DNA of 64,000 bases from Lateolabrax maculatus (taxonomy: Eukaryota > Chordata > Actinopteri > Acropomatiformes > Lateolabracidae). Made by a program: the position numbers and the translations under genes. The stretch's first letter is position 1. Every line of letters begins with the position of its first letter. Shown piece by piece: positions 23,936-34,884 of the stretch. The notes below the pieces were generated by a model that worked only from the letters and a program-made list of their open reading frames with translations, made no database searches and was not told the origin of the DNA. The stretch is taken from NCBI GenBank assembly GCA_031216445.1, contig CM062201.1:6471501-6535500 (forward strand), in the 5' to 3' direction.

Positions 23936-26059
23936 GCTAACTTGCACCACAATTTGTGCCTGAACTTAGTCCATTGCTCTCTTGCTTGTTGTTGCCAGGG
24001 CCCTGAATCCTGAAGCGAGTCTGGCTCTCTGGGTTACCTTGGTACCATGAAGCTGGTTATTAATGGCTCTGTTAACTTAAAGAGGGAGAGAAGGAGTATT
24101 TATTGTTTGTTATTCAGAGCTGCAGTGATAGAATAAGATGTATCAACACTGCATCAACACTGTCAGGGATCCTTACTACAGAGTGGTTAACTCAGGTGCA
24201 TTCACACCTGCGCTTAAAACTATCCACCTGTGATCGGATCACCCAAGATGCATGTTAATGCCAGGTATTAACAGGACCTATTGCAATTACTTGTCATTTT
24301 ATTGTAAAGTCAGTACTTTTGTGAAGTTAACCTGCTACTGAACAAGTTAGTTGTGCCATATAGGTTACCATGGTGATACAGCTGGCTAACACACCAGTCT
24401 CACTTTGTGGTACAGACCCTGCAGGTGTCAGAAAAGCAGTGATTCTGCAGTTTAATTTGAGTCAGTTATGTGAAGGCACCTGCCATTTTGTTTTCTTTTG
24501 TTTTCTCCTGTTTCTTTTTTGTTATGGAGTTATGTTTAACGCTGTAACTTTATCTTTTTGGGTAGTTTATTCAGTATTGTGGTTTTATTTCTAGTCAGGG
24601 CTGGTTAGTTTAATATTTTAGCCTGGGCTTCTATATTCTATCTGCCAATAAAACATTGAGAAACTGGACAAACTGACTCGGTTCATATTCTTCTTTTTAG
24701 TTTTATGTTTCTCCCCCCTCTCCAAGTTGCCATTGGATGTAAAAAAAACAAACCAACAAACAAAACATCACTGAGGTAATCTGGGGTTTCGCAGAATTGT
24801 CCAATATTGATATTCTTTTCTGGCAGTAGGGTTGTCTAACCACTTGTCATGCTATGAAAAGAAAATCCCATTATGTATGATCCCTAATGGTGTACAAGCA
24901 CTATAAGCTCGGTGCTCATTTAGCACTCACTTTTGGCTGATTGTTCCCGAAATGACTATTAAGCCTACAGTACTGCATCATGTAATAGGATTTCTGTGCC
25001 CCCCCCAAAGTGAAAACTGGTGCAAGTCTGGCCACCCATGTGAGAGATAGTTCGCTCCACCTCTGCTTTTGCATCAATCACTTTTTATCTTATCCTCTCT
25101 CTGCCCTTCCTTGCTTTTGTCCCACCCCTCTTCCTTTCTTGTTCCTCCTACATCGAAATTCATTTTCCTTAACAATTTAAATTCCAACAAAATGACATGT
25201 CACACTTTTTGGTGTCACTCCCTCTGAACATCAGACTAATGATATAGCTGTCCAAAAACTATCCATCACTTCATTCATTCTCCTCAAATCAGTCAGTGAA
25301 ATAAGCCTTAGAGGTTGACATTGGGAATCAATGCTTTTTAGTTTCTTAATCCACCATGGTATTTAAAACTGATCCTGAGGTGGGTACAGATATAACAAAC
25401 CCGTAGCTTTACAATGAGCACAACAGCAGTGATTGCTTCCAGGGGAGTAATTCATCAAGTCACATCATTGCTGCGGAAAGTAAGTATTGTATTACAATTG
25501 TGATGCGCTCTGTGCGGCTAATACACTCCTCCCTCTGTCTTGCAGCCTGAGAAGCAGAAGTTTGAAAACTTGCTCCATGTCGACAAGAGAGGGAGCAGAT
25601 TGATAGATAGGCGTTTGATGGATTCCACTGAGCAGATGGAACAGCTGCAAAGCCCTGAAGTGGCCGTCCATCCTCAAACTCGTGTGAGCAAACTGAGACA
25701 GGATTTGTAATGGGCCTATTCACCAGATTTAGAGCTAGAGCTTAAATCCCCCCCCCCCTCAAAAAGAAAAAAGAAAAAAGAAAAGAACTGGCCTCGTCCA
25801 AATGTTATTTGAAAGTACAGGCCTCCTCATTACAGCGGATAAAGTATGAGAGTAATCTAGTCAAAATGCTCCGAGGTATCGCATCAGCAAGGAGATCATT
25901 TCTCACAGTGTTGTAATGGTCCATAACTGCTTGTAACGCTCTCTGTCTTGTGCTTTCATTCTCACACACGGTCGCACACACAAAACACACAAGCGTGTAC
26001 GTTGACCAGCAACCCCTGCGAGCTGCAATAAAGGCGGCGCTGATAATTATGATAATGAA
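23936..26059. other. Intergenic stretch, no gene seen
   Basis: Mixed-composition DNA. A block at 24,195-24,275 (TTCACACCTGCG, GTGATCGGATCACCC, ATGCATGTTAATGCC) resembles another fish repeat. A pyrimidine-rich run lies at 25,090-25,150 and a C11 run with A/G-rich sequence at 25,749-25,790. No supported coding exon. Confidence 0.5.
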
Positions 26060-26265
26060 TCTAGCTTCTGTCTGCCGTCTATTGTCACCTGGTAATGAGT
26101 TTGTCCCGAAGGTCACTGCTGTAATAGCTCATTAGGAACGCTGGCTAATGCTGCTCTGTGATGTAGCACACAATTGCCGGAGGTGAATTGGTCAGCCAGG
26201 CTATTTGTTTGCTGTAGCGGCTGAATCGCTGCTTGACTGGCCTGTCTTTCACCATTGATCAGTGT
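26060..26265. promoter_or_regulatory. Candidate conserved non-coding element
   Basis: Balanced base composition with several homeodomain-type cores (ATAATGAATC, GGTAATGAG, GCTCATTAGG, GGCTAATGC) and no repeat signature, set in AT-rich spacer. This resembles developmental enhancers, but the judgement is by appearance only. Confidence 0.25.
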
Positions 26266-26275
26266 GGGTTTCATT

Positions 26276-26469
26276 ATCGCTGAGGGACAATGTGGCTGCG
26301 TGTGTTTGTGTGTGAGTATGTGTGTACTTCCATTTATTGTACATGTGCACACATGTCTGCATATCTATTCATGTGTGTTTAGTGGTGTGTTTGCATGTGT
26401 GAATATTCCATTTGGCTTTTTTCTACATCCTGTGGCTAAGTGTGTATTTTCATGTGTGCACACAACTTG
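26276..26469. repeat. Degenerate GT-rich stretch
   Basis: Imperfect GTGT, GTTT and GCATGT units, a decayed microsatellite-like region with no coding evidence. Confidence 0.6.
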
Positions 26470-26930
26470 TCAGAAACACAAAATTTCAGATATAAAAACA
26501 TTTTAGAACACTACATTTCACAAAACAACACATGTTACAGAAAACAGGCGGCAAAAAGGACATTTCAGAAAACACAATGTTTCAAAATATACAACAATTA
26601 AAAAATATGATGTTTCAGGAAAATATGGAAGCCCATTTGCACCACTGTGAAGAAAAAAATATTGATCCTGTCAATAGCTATAGAGGCTGGCTTCCTAAGT
26701 CAAAATTATGAGATAGTATCTCATAAGTCATAATTATGACTTACAGGATCGTTATTTTTTTCTTCACAGTGGCGCAAATGGGCTTTCAAAGAAAAGATTT
26801 GATATTTACGAAAACACATTTCAGAAAATACATTTCAGCAAACTCAACGATGTTTAATAAAACATAACATTTCAGGAAACAACATTATTACAGAAACATT
26901 TCATTTCTGAAACAATGTTGTGTTTTGCGC
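26470..26930. repeat. Degenerate tandem array of CATTTCAGAAAACA-like units
   Basis: The core (A)CATTTCAGAAAA recurs at least eight times with substitutions (ACATTTCACAAAAC, GGACATTTCAGAAAAC, ACATTTCAGAAAAT, AACATTTCAGGAAAC, AACATTTCATTTC). It is interrupted by the palindromic element at 26,630-26,784, which therefore inserted into an existing array. Confidence 0.65.
26630..26784. mobile_element. Palindromic MITE with 42-bp terminal inverted repeats
   Basis: The left end (26,630-26,671, beginning AGCCCATTTGCACCACTGTG) and the right end (26,743-26,784) are inverted copies with about three mismatches. They enclose about 70 bp containing TCATAAGTCATAATTATGAC. At 155 bp with no coding capacity, this is a non-autonomous DNA transposon. 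A clear target-site duplication was not seen, so the superfamily is open. Confidence 0.8.
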
Positions 26931-27755
26931 TCCAGAGCCAACGCAATTTTGGCCTGTTTCTGTATCCTGTATGTGAGTGTGTATGTTCATGAGTGCATGA
27001 GCAAGAAAGTGTGTTAGTGTGTTCTAATATGTCCAATACTCAGTCGCCCAGCACTGCCTCATTAGCTCAGTGCAGATGGATGTCCCCGGTCACTGCATTT
27101 TCTCGTAGACAAACTCTTGCTATTGCTGCCTATGGGGCATCCTAATATAAATGAATTGGCCCCAGCGGGTTCTTGCACAGGCACTTGGCAGCCCAACGAT
27201 AACACATTTTCTCTCTAATGCAGGCCTTATTTTTCAGCCTGGGACCCATATGACAAATTCATCCTCATTCTGGGACCAATGGCTCATGAAAACATATCGC
27301 TAATTTTACCACAGAAGCATAGGTCACTTTCCTCATATTTTATATACAGTGAACAGAAAAGGGGGAGTTCAACGAAATCTTGTGAAATGTAATAAATATT
27401 GACAATATATGTATCAGCATAATCCTGTCAGGTATAATAGTTCTGGCCCTGAAATGAATCATAAACTTACTGTTGCTGGATGCCTGCAGGAAAAATAATA
27501 TTTTAACATAGTGACTGGTTGTTTAGAGACAGAGAGCACAGTATGTGTTATTAAGCATTGTATCACTTCTCGTTTAGGGAGAGTTATTCTATCACCTGAC
27601 ATAACAAAACTATTCATGTGTCCGTCATTCACAGTTTGTTTACAGTCAGTTTGTTGGATGGAAATGTTATGATCCCTTTGGTTTCAATATTTTTTTGCAA
27701 TATACAAACAAGACCAAGTGAGTCCACAGCTATGCAGGCAGCTTTGTGAGGGTGC
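26931..27755. other. Intergenic stretch with one candidate regulatory block
   Basis: No gene seen. 27,050-27,230 is more balanced in composition (CATTAGCTCAGTGCAG, TATAAATGAATTGGCC, CTCTCTAATGCAGG) and could be conserved. The rest is AT-rich spacer. Confidence 0.35.
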
Positions 27756-27965
27756 TTTGAGCTAAATACTAACATCAGCAAGCTCAAATGCACACAGTGA
27801 CAATGCAAACATGCTGATGTTAATTAAGTAATGTTCACCATGTCTGTTTAGTGTGATAGTATGCTAACATTTGCTAATGAACATTAAGTACAAACTACTG
27901 TGCAGCTGAGGCTGCTGGGGAGGTCAATCGCTTTGCAAGTATTTAGTCATAAACCAAAGCATTGT
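27756..27965 (+). repeat. Dispersed repeat copy (GCTAACATTTGCTAA family)
   Basis: Contains AGTATGCTAACATTTGCTAA, GCAGCTGAGGCTGCTGGGGA and TTTAGTCATAAACCAAAGCA. The last two blocks are found in reverse orientation at 31,575-31,665. A common old fish family with no coding capacity. Confidence 0.7.
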
Positions 27966-30850
27966 GGTTATGCCGGAGTTGTCTTGATAACAATCCGTGC
28001 CAGTCCAACGCACCGTTGTCCAGCTTCACAGCCCACATAGGGCAACCTATTCAATGTGTACGCTGTTGAAACATCATACATCAAAAACTGTTTCATCCTG
28101 TATTTGTCAGATTTTTTTAAGCAAAAAAAACTACAGTCACTTGCTGCCGGCTCCAAAAGCAAGTAGACCCTGTAGACCCCTCTGTAGCTAATTTAAAGTA
28201 CTAATTGTTTTTACACAGCAGAAACATGTAACACATCAAGTCTTCTGTACTAGAATTGTTTCCCAAAGAAACCAATATAAAAGAGCATAGTATAAGGATC
28301 TTTTTTCATATATAAATCTGTGAGACAAACAAAACAGCAAGGTTTTTATGGAAATGTAGACAATTATTTCTTTCAAATCTGACAAGTTTCACGATTTGGA
28401 AATGTGTAAATGTGAGGTCCTACAGTGGAAGCTGTCGCCTCATGTGCTCAACATAAAATTTGAAGAAAAAAAAGGAGAGGAATAAAAACCCATGATAGTG
28501 CCCATAAAAGTCAGGGAAATTGGATTGCAGTCAGCCATTTTGCAACCAGAATATGTGTCATAGTTTAACGAGTCAGTCAGCCATTTTGGCTTCTGGAGAC
28601 ATGACTTAATCAGTCAATTAGAGCGGCAGTTGATTAATATGACTGGACTGGGAGCAACCTCAGCCAAGAGAGAAATGGGCCGGTGAATGAATAATCACCA
28701 CCGGAGTGCTGGAGCGCCGCTGCGTGAGTCATAATCATCAAAGATTAAAGGGGAAATAAACTCAAATTTTAAATATGGTCCTGGCTCTCAGCTTTTGAGG
28801 ATGATGATCCATGGGCAATTTTTCTGAATGAGAGGAAAAGGAAAAAAGTTCATAGATGGTTATTTGCCAATTGAACAATAACGATAGCTCTAGGGGCTGT
28901 AAGGAACAAAGTAATCTCCCATTTCACTTTCCAAAGGCTGAGTGGCCCTTATGCAAGGAAAGTGTATCTTTTAATAATCAATACTTTATGAGAGTTATCA
29001 GAGTAATTTTCATTTCCTTTCAGCTCCTTTTCGGTCATCTTTGAACCAGGATATATCATCATTGAGCTGCTGCTTTGGAAGGTGCTATTAGACTATCAAA
29101 ACTGATCGATTACTAAAGCCGCCTCTGAGGCAGCAACGCTGAAAATTCAATACCAAAAATGTAATACCGGAACTTCAGTCCCAACTTTCATACCTTTCAA
29201 ACAGTAAGTTATTGCATATAGTGCTGAAATTGCATCCATTGCTCCCCTGCGTGAGCTGGTGTCATTTGAGGACGAGTGCTAAAAGAATGATTTCAGTCTA
29301 CTGTCTCAGTTATATTAACATCAACCAGAAGAACTTAGCGTTAAACCATACTGTTAGTATTCTGCAGTCATACTGAGGTTATTTGTTTAGCCACAAAGCA
29401 TACAATATGCTGTGTCCTTTATGATAACAGTATAAATACTTTCACTTGGCCTCAGCATCAGAGCCTGACTGCCATGTATTGCTCAGAAGTCACATATTTT
29501 GGTGCAGGCTGAATTAACCTGAGGGTCTTCATATGAACTGGTCATGCTGATCAAATCAGGTATTTCAAGAAAGGATCATACTTGATAACATTACGGTTGC
29601 TGTGCGAAATTGATTAAATGAGCCCCTGCCAGCTTTCTGACCAGTTTGTGACTTACTGTAGAAGCTGGGAAGGTGGTCGTGGTGGCTCAGGAAAGCCTTC
29701 TTGCAATGCAAGGTCACTGAATGATGCTTCAGTTGTGCTTTCCCTTTACTCCCAGGCAGTATTTGATTATGTAATGGCAAAGGAGCCATGACCAACAGAG
29801 CAGAACAACTTGTGCACTATTTAGGTGTTGTAACATACATTTAAAAGCCTAACCAAATATGGTGGCTGCAAATTAGCTTCTAATAGACCCGCTATACATC
29901 TGTGCATTACATCTTCTTGGTTTATATCAAAGTTATGTAAATTCAGGGGAGGGGAATTGAATTTTTGGATGTTTTTGAATAATTTAATTAAATGAGTGTT
30001 TGTGTTTAGCATTGTGATTGTCTGACCCATGAATGCCCATGGAAAGGCCACAGTAAGGCCCTGAAACTACACTGTCAAATCAAAAACTTTTCTCTTTTAT
30101 GGAAAAAATTGTTAAAATTCTAAGAAAAAACAAGGATCCTCCAAGACACTGACTGCACACAAGAACAGAAAAACTAATAAAACAGTGAGGTGTTGTCGGC
30201 ACATTCCCAGAGGAAAAGAATCATGTATGCTGAACAACAATAAGCAGTAGATAATTTCTCCATGAAGGAAAATAAGTGTAAAAAGTATTTTCATCACACA
30301 GCCTTGGACCAACTCCAACCTCATCAGAGGGGCAAATTTATTTTAGAGTCAGAAATGCACTGGCTTTAATTTCACGCTGCACGCATTTCGATACCAGCAA
30401 GAGGGTGGAAAAAGAGAGGCACAGGGAGAGAGACAAAGAGGAAAAGCGAGAAAATATGAGTTTAATTTTCTGCCAAAAGTCACCATACCAAAGAGAATTA
30501 AAGTCGATACACTTACAAACAAAGGAGGACGAGAGGGAATTTAAGATAGGGGGACAGGGCAGGGGTTTATATGAAGGTTGTGTAAATCCAGGGGAACCAA
30601 TTGGAAATTTTGCTTTTGGAAATAATTTAATTCATTCAGTGTTTGATGTTTGTCTTCAGTTTCATGCAGCTGATGCTTTTAAAAAAATGTCATTATTTAT
30701 TTATTTATTTCTGGGAGCAGTGTCAAAGAGAGGTTATGGATACTGGAAAATAGCTGTGTTAATGCTGTTATTGTTGTTGTGATGACAGCTTGTGATGGAA
30801 CTCTACAAATAGTGGGCAGTGAAACAAGAGGGGACAGACAGAAACACTAA
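27966..30850. other. Intergenic stretch, no gene seen
   Basis: Mostly AT-rich. 28,500-28,590 carries two near-copies of GTCAGCCATTTTG. The block 28,600-28,760 (AATCAGTCAATTAGAGCGG, TTGATTAATATGAC, GCGTGAGTCATAATCATC) has homeodomain- and AP-1-like motifs and is a candidate regulatory element. Frames longer than 60 codons look random. Confidence 0.45.
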
Positions 30851-31512
30851 AGAATATATTAGGAGGCTTTTTTAGCTCTTATGATGGGTGGACATCCTCA
30901 TCTTTTATCCCTGCGGACATGCTGTGCTTCCTGTTGCTTTACTTTTGGCCCCTTTCAGCATAATGCCACTTTGAAGGTAACACCCTGCATCCCTGGACCG
31001 AGCTGCTGTGTTTGTTGGAGAGCTGCGGAGTGAACGGCCCACATTGCGGTGTGTGAAAGCTTTGCATAAAGACAATGGCTGCTGACAGACACTTTTAGAA
31101 GATGAATCTGATGCAAGACTAAAAGAAAGAAAAAAAGTTTCTGACGTGTGATTATGATTAACGTTTAAATCCAAACCAGCTCAAACTGGGGTGTCACTAC
31201 TGACACAAAGCACACAGCTGAACATATTGATACTATCATGTACTGTGGGTTTTATTAACGTGGAGGATCGCTGGATCGTTGTTTCGGATTTTTTTGGTCC
31301 ACCATTTAACACACTGCAATGTGGGCCGTTCACTCTGCAGCTCTCCAACAAACACAGCAGCTCAGTCCAGGGATTCAGGGTGTTACCTTCAAAGTGGCAT
31401 TATGCTGAATGGGGCCAAAAGTAAAGCAACAGGAGGCACAGCATGTCCGCAGGGCTAAAAGATGAGAATATCCACCCATCGCAAGAGCTAAAAAAGCCTC
31501 CTAGTATATTCT
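30851..31512. repeat. Long fold-back element: two arms of about 203 bp in inverted orientation
   Basis: Arm 1 (30,851-31,054) and arm 2 (31,311-31,512) are reverse complements with about 12 differences by eye, roughly 94% identity. They surround a unique 256-bp centre. Arm 2 is flanked by a short direct repeat (TTTTTTTGG-CCACCATTT at about 31,290 and 31,512). The arms encode nothing recognisable. A transcript crossing both arms would fold into a hairpin of about 200 bp. Confidence 0.88.
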
Positions 31513-31514
31513 TT

Positions 31515-31720
31515 TTTTGGCCCACCATTTTGGTCTAGACTGAAATATCTTGAGAATTAAAAGCGCCAGGTCAGGTCAAAATGTTAATTTGTCCAATACT
31601 TTGGTTTATGACTAAACACTTGCAAAACTAATAACATTCCCTTCAGCCTCAGTTGCTCGTTGTGTTTAGTGCTAATTAACAAAGGTCAGCATGTACTGCT
31701 GATATTGATATTACACTAGT
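31515..31720 (-). repeat. Dispersed repeat copy in reverse orientation
   Basis: AATACTTTGGTTTATGACTAA and CCCTTCAGCCTCAGTTGCTCG are the reverse complement of blocks in 27,756-27,965. The start (TTTTGGTCTAGACTGAAATA) matches the opening of the 33,555 and 55,605 copies. Confidence 0.7.
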
Positions 31721-32260
31721 GGATGGAAACATGCATTAAATCACGTTTTCTTTTGCAGTGTTTCAGGAAATTCTGTCAAAAAATATGCGCTAAATTTGGA
31801 CGGAAGCTTGACTTACCTTAGAGGAAGTTCTTCTGTAATTTTCATCCAGTCTCTCCTTTTTCCTTTCATCTGTATGTGTATGAAGCAGATCCCATGATAA
31901 GTTTTTTTAATACAGTTGAAGCGCCTTTAAAATTTTCCTTGCGTTCTGTCTGAACAGACGTCTTGTTTAGTCTTGTTTTAGATTCTTGGTTGGTAGAAAA
32001 ATACATTTTCATGTACAAAGTGCAGAGTGTCGATAGAGGCAGATGTCCTTTTATCTTTTTTTTTAGTGGTGAAAGTTGATTTTGAATGTATACGTTTCCC
32101 TTTTGACAGCAGCTTTGTGTTCCAGCATCGGCTCGTTTATCATGTGGGCCGAGCTGTTGATACATAATGTCATCATTTACCACCTCAGCTCACCCACTGT
32201 TGACACAAACATAGGGGAATGGGAAGAATTAGGATGGATGAGGGAGAATATGGCATATAC

Positions 32261-32279
32261 TGTGTGTGTGTGAGAGAGA

Positions 32280-32321
<42 letters not shown>

Positions 32322-32322
32322 G
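32261..32322. repeat. (GT)n/(GA)n compound microsatellite
   Basis: Five GT units run into about 25 GA units, interrupted by GTGAG. Confidence 0.95.
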
Positions 32323-33020
32323 AAAATGTCTCAAATGCAATGGAATAAATGGGAACAAGGCTGCTGGGTGGCAGTGGTTTCACATGGTATGTTATTTCAG
32401 GGTTTTACTTTGGCTTTTAAGGAAAGAAGCTTTTATGATATTTATGCTTATTAGTTATTTATAAGGTTATTTTCAGTGTCACTGTGTTTTTTCCTTTCCT
32501 TTCATTTTGACACTGTAAAGTGGAACCCACACAAGAAACACCATGGAAAACAATCTGGTCATTATTTCCCCAAATGAAAACTACTAAATATATCCTCATG
32601 AGCATCTGTCCAACCTAAAATCCATAGTTTGCCATTGGACAGCCCTTCGTACCCCAGAACTCTCTCCAGCTCTGTCATTCTCTCTGCTTTCAGCAGCTTC
32701 CTGTCTGCTTTACTGTACCTGCCAAGAGCTGCTTCTATTTATGGAGCTGAGAAACTGCTACTGGGACCTTTATAATACAACATGCATAATACAACACAGG
32801 CTACAGCTGTCTTTATGGGATCATTGTACTGATGAGAAGGACAGTGTAATTAGGGACAGAAAGAACAAAAGTATAAGTAAAGTACAAGTATGTTTTTGAA
32901 AGATCTTATGTGACAAAATGTTCATGTAATCCTCGGGTCAGCCCTTGACCCCGTCTGTTTTCGTCGTAGAGCCAATCAGCTTTTAAATGCTTCAGTAATG
33001 ATGACTGTACAGGTAGCTTA

Positions 33021-33312
33021 TTCAGAATCAGAATCAGAATCGGGTTTATTGCCATGTAAGTTTTCACATACAAGGAATTTGCTGTGGTGTATCGGTGCAT
33101 AACAATAAAACTTAGAGGAATAAGAAAGTAGAAGTAGGAGACAAGTAGTGCAAAAGTCAACATAAACATAAATCTAAAATAGGAATAGAAATATTTACAA
33201 TACAGAATATGAAAAAATATTATGAAATATTTGCAATATTTTTTTTTTAAAGATGAAAATAAAAAAAAACTGTGCAGGAATGTGCAAAATATAGTCCAGG
33301 GAATGTGCAATG
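33021..33312 (-). mobile_element. LINE 3' tail fragment, reverse orientation
   Basis: Reading the - strand: CCCTGGAC-ATATTTTGCACA, TGTTGACTTTTGCACTACTT, GCAAATTCCTTGTATGTGAA, then CAATAAACCCGATTCTGATT and tandem ATTCTG units. This is the 3' untranslated end and hexamer tail of a non-LTR element. The same blocks, in order, occur on the + strand at 36,965-37,242. Confidence 0.8.
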
Positions 33313-33544
33313 GTACACAATAATGGCTGAGTCACCACTCTGTTGCTCTGTGTGGGAGCTGCATATACCAGGCAGACCTAAGCAGACTGCAGAGGGCATA
33401 TGGCTCTACACAAACACACATACAGAGACAACACAATGAGCAATGTAGCAGTAGTCCGTTGTTTCCCTCAAGACTTGAGCCATAAGGAAGCTTGACCATG
33501 CGAAGATATTCTAAAGGCTTTTTATTTTTTATTAGCCAAACAAG

Positions 33545-33650
33545 CAGTTCAGCTCTAGGGATGGTAATGTTGGACTACACTGAAATATCTCAACAAATAC
33601 TACATTCATTTCCATGAGATTTGATACAAACATTCATGAATCGTGAGGAG
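33545..33650 (+). repeat. Dispersed repeat fragment
   Basis: ACTACACTGAAATATCTCAAC, then CATGAGATTTGATACAAACATTC, matches the opening of the family seen at 31,515-31,560 (reverse) and 55,605-55,700. Confidence 0.55.
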
Positions 33651-34609
33651 AAACAGGAAAGTATCATATAAAGGAGCGACTATCAGCAATTTATGTAAAG
33701 GTTGCTTTGTTGTATTTAAACAGCTTTCTTAAATTTAAAGAATTTAAAACGATTCCAAGATATTTGTATTCATGTCAGTTCTTTCCGCCTTGATGGGAAC
33801 GTCAACACATTATGTGGGTGAATTTGTGTTACCCATAAATGTGCCAGCATTTAAAGCAGCATTGATAATTGTTTTTTACTGTGGCTGGCAACAACGCTGA
33901 TGAGAAGAGTGGGAGTGAACCAAAACGGCAAAGTTTCAGGCAGAAATTATATCTGAAAAAGAGTTAAGAGACTCAAATGCCTCGTAGAGCTGAGGGGAAC
34001 TGCAGATTCAAATGATAATTCTGTGGTTTGTCATTTCGTTCAACAACCACCACATTACACATAGTCATCTTCTGTAAGCTTAAGAGCAGCCACCTCTGCC
34101 GTTTCGAGTCTAACAGGCCCTACCTTGAGTCACACTCATATTGCTCTTCATGTTACTGAACACTGAACACAACTTTACTTTAACATGCTGGATCCTTTAA
34201 ATAAATATGAATGTATTGATGCCAGTGCTGCAGGATATAAATTAAACATGGATAGTCTAAAGATGAGAACTTCATGATTAACTGGATCAAATGTTCCGAT
34301 GATGTTTGATTCTTTTTTCATGATTAAATATCCTTTTAAGTACTTTCTAACTTGCTGTTACTTAATAAGAAGTGATGCAATGCTATGAAAGGCAATCTCA
34401 AAGTAGCAAAGATTTTCCAGCTAATTCAAGGGTTTTTGCGTTTTTTTAAAAAAAAAAAAGTTTATTTAGCTTAAGAAGTTGGAGAATCATCTCCAATGAA
34501 CTTTTGATCCTTCATTTTATCAGATTAATTAAAAATCTTTGGAAATACAGCATGGACAGAATGGGTATGAAAAAATATAATCTGAAAAGTAACTAAAGCT
34601 TTTAGATAA
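33651..34609. other. Intergenic stretch, nothing recognised
   Basis: AT-rich spacer without repeats or convincing frames. A poly-A/T transition lies at about 34,440-34,460. Confidence 0.5.
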
Positions 34610-34742
34610 ATGTAGTGGAGTAACAGGTACAATATTTGTAAGAGTTTGTAGGTATGAAGTTGCATATAATGGAAAGTACCTTTCATTTTGTATTTAAGTA
34701 CAGTACATGAGTAAATGTACTTTGTTACGTTCCACCACTGCT
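34610..34742 (+). repeat. Dispersed repeat (AAGTAC-rich family), second copy
   Basis: AAGTACAGTACATGAGTAAA and TGTACTTTGTTACGTTCCACCACTG align with the end of the 23,256-23,560 copy in the same orientation. Confidence 0.7.
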
Positions 34743-34829
34743 CTACAGACACCATCTGGGCCTTCAGCACTGAACACAGTCAGCCAGAACAGAGCCAGCG
34801 CAGCTCATAGTACAAACAAATAGACTTAG

Positions 34830-34832
<3 letters not shown>

Positions 34833-34883
<51 letters not shown>
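34833..34883. repeat. (CA)n microsatellite
   Basis: About 25 CA units. Confidence 0.97.

Positions 34884-34884
<1 letters not shown>

Noticed and set aside
24048..24110. Coding start MKLVINGS downstream of the promoter-like block
   Set aside because: Only a short frame that ends soon, with no convincing family match.
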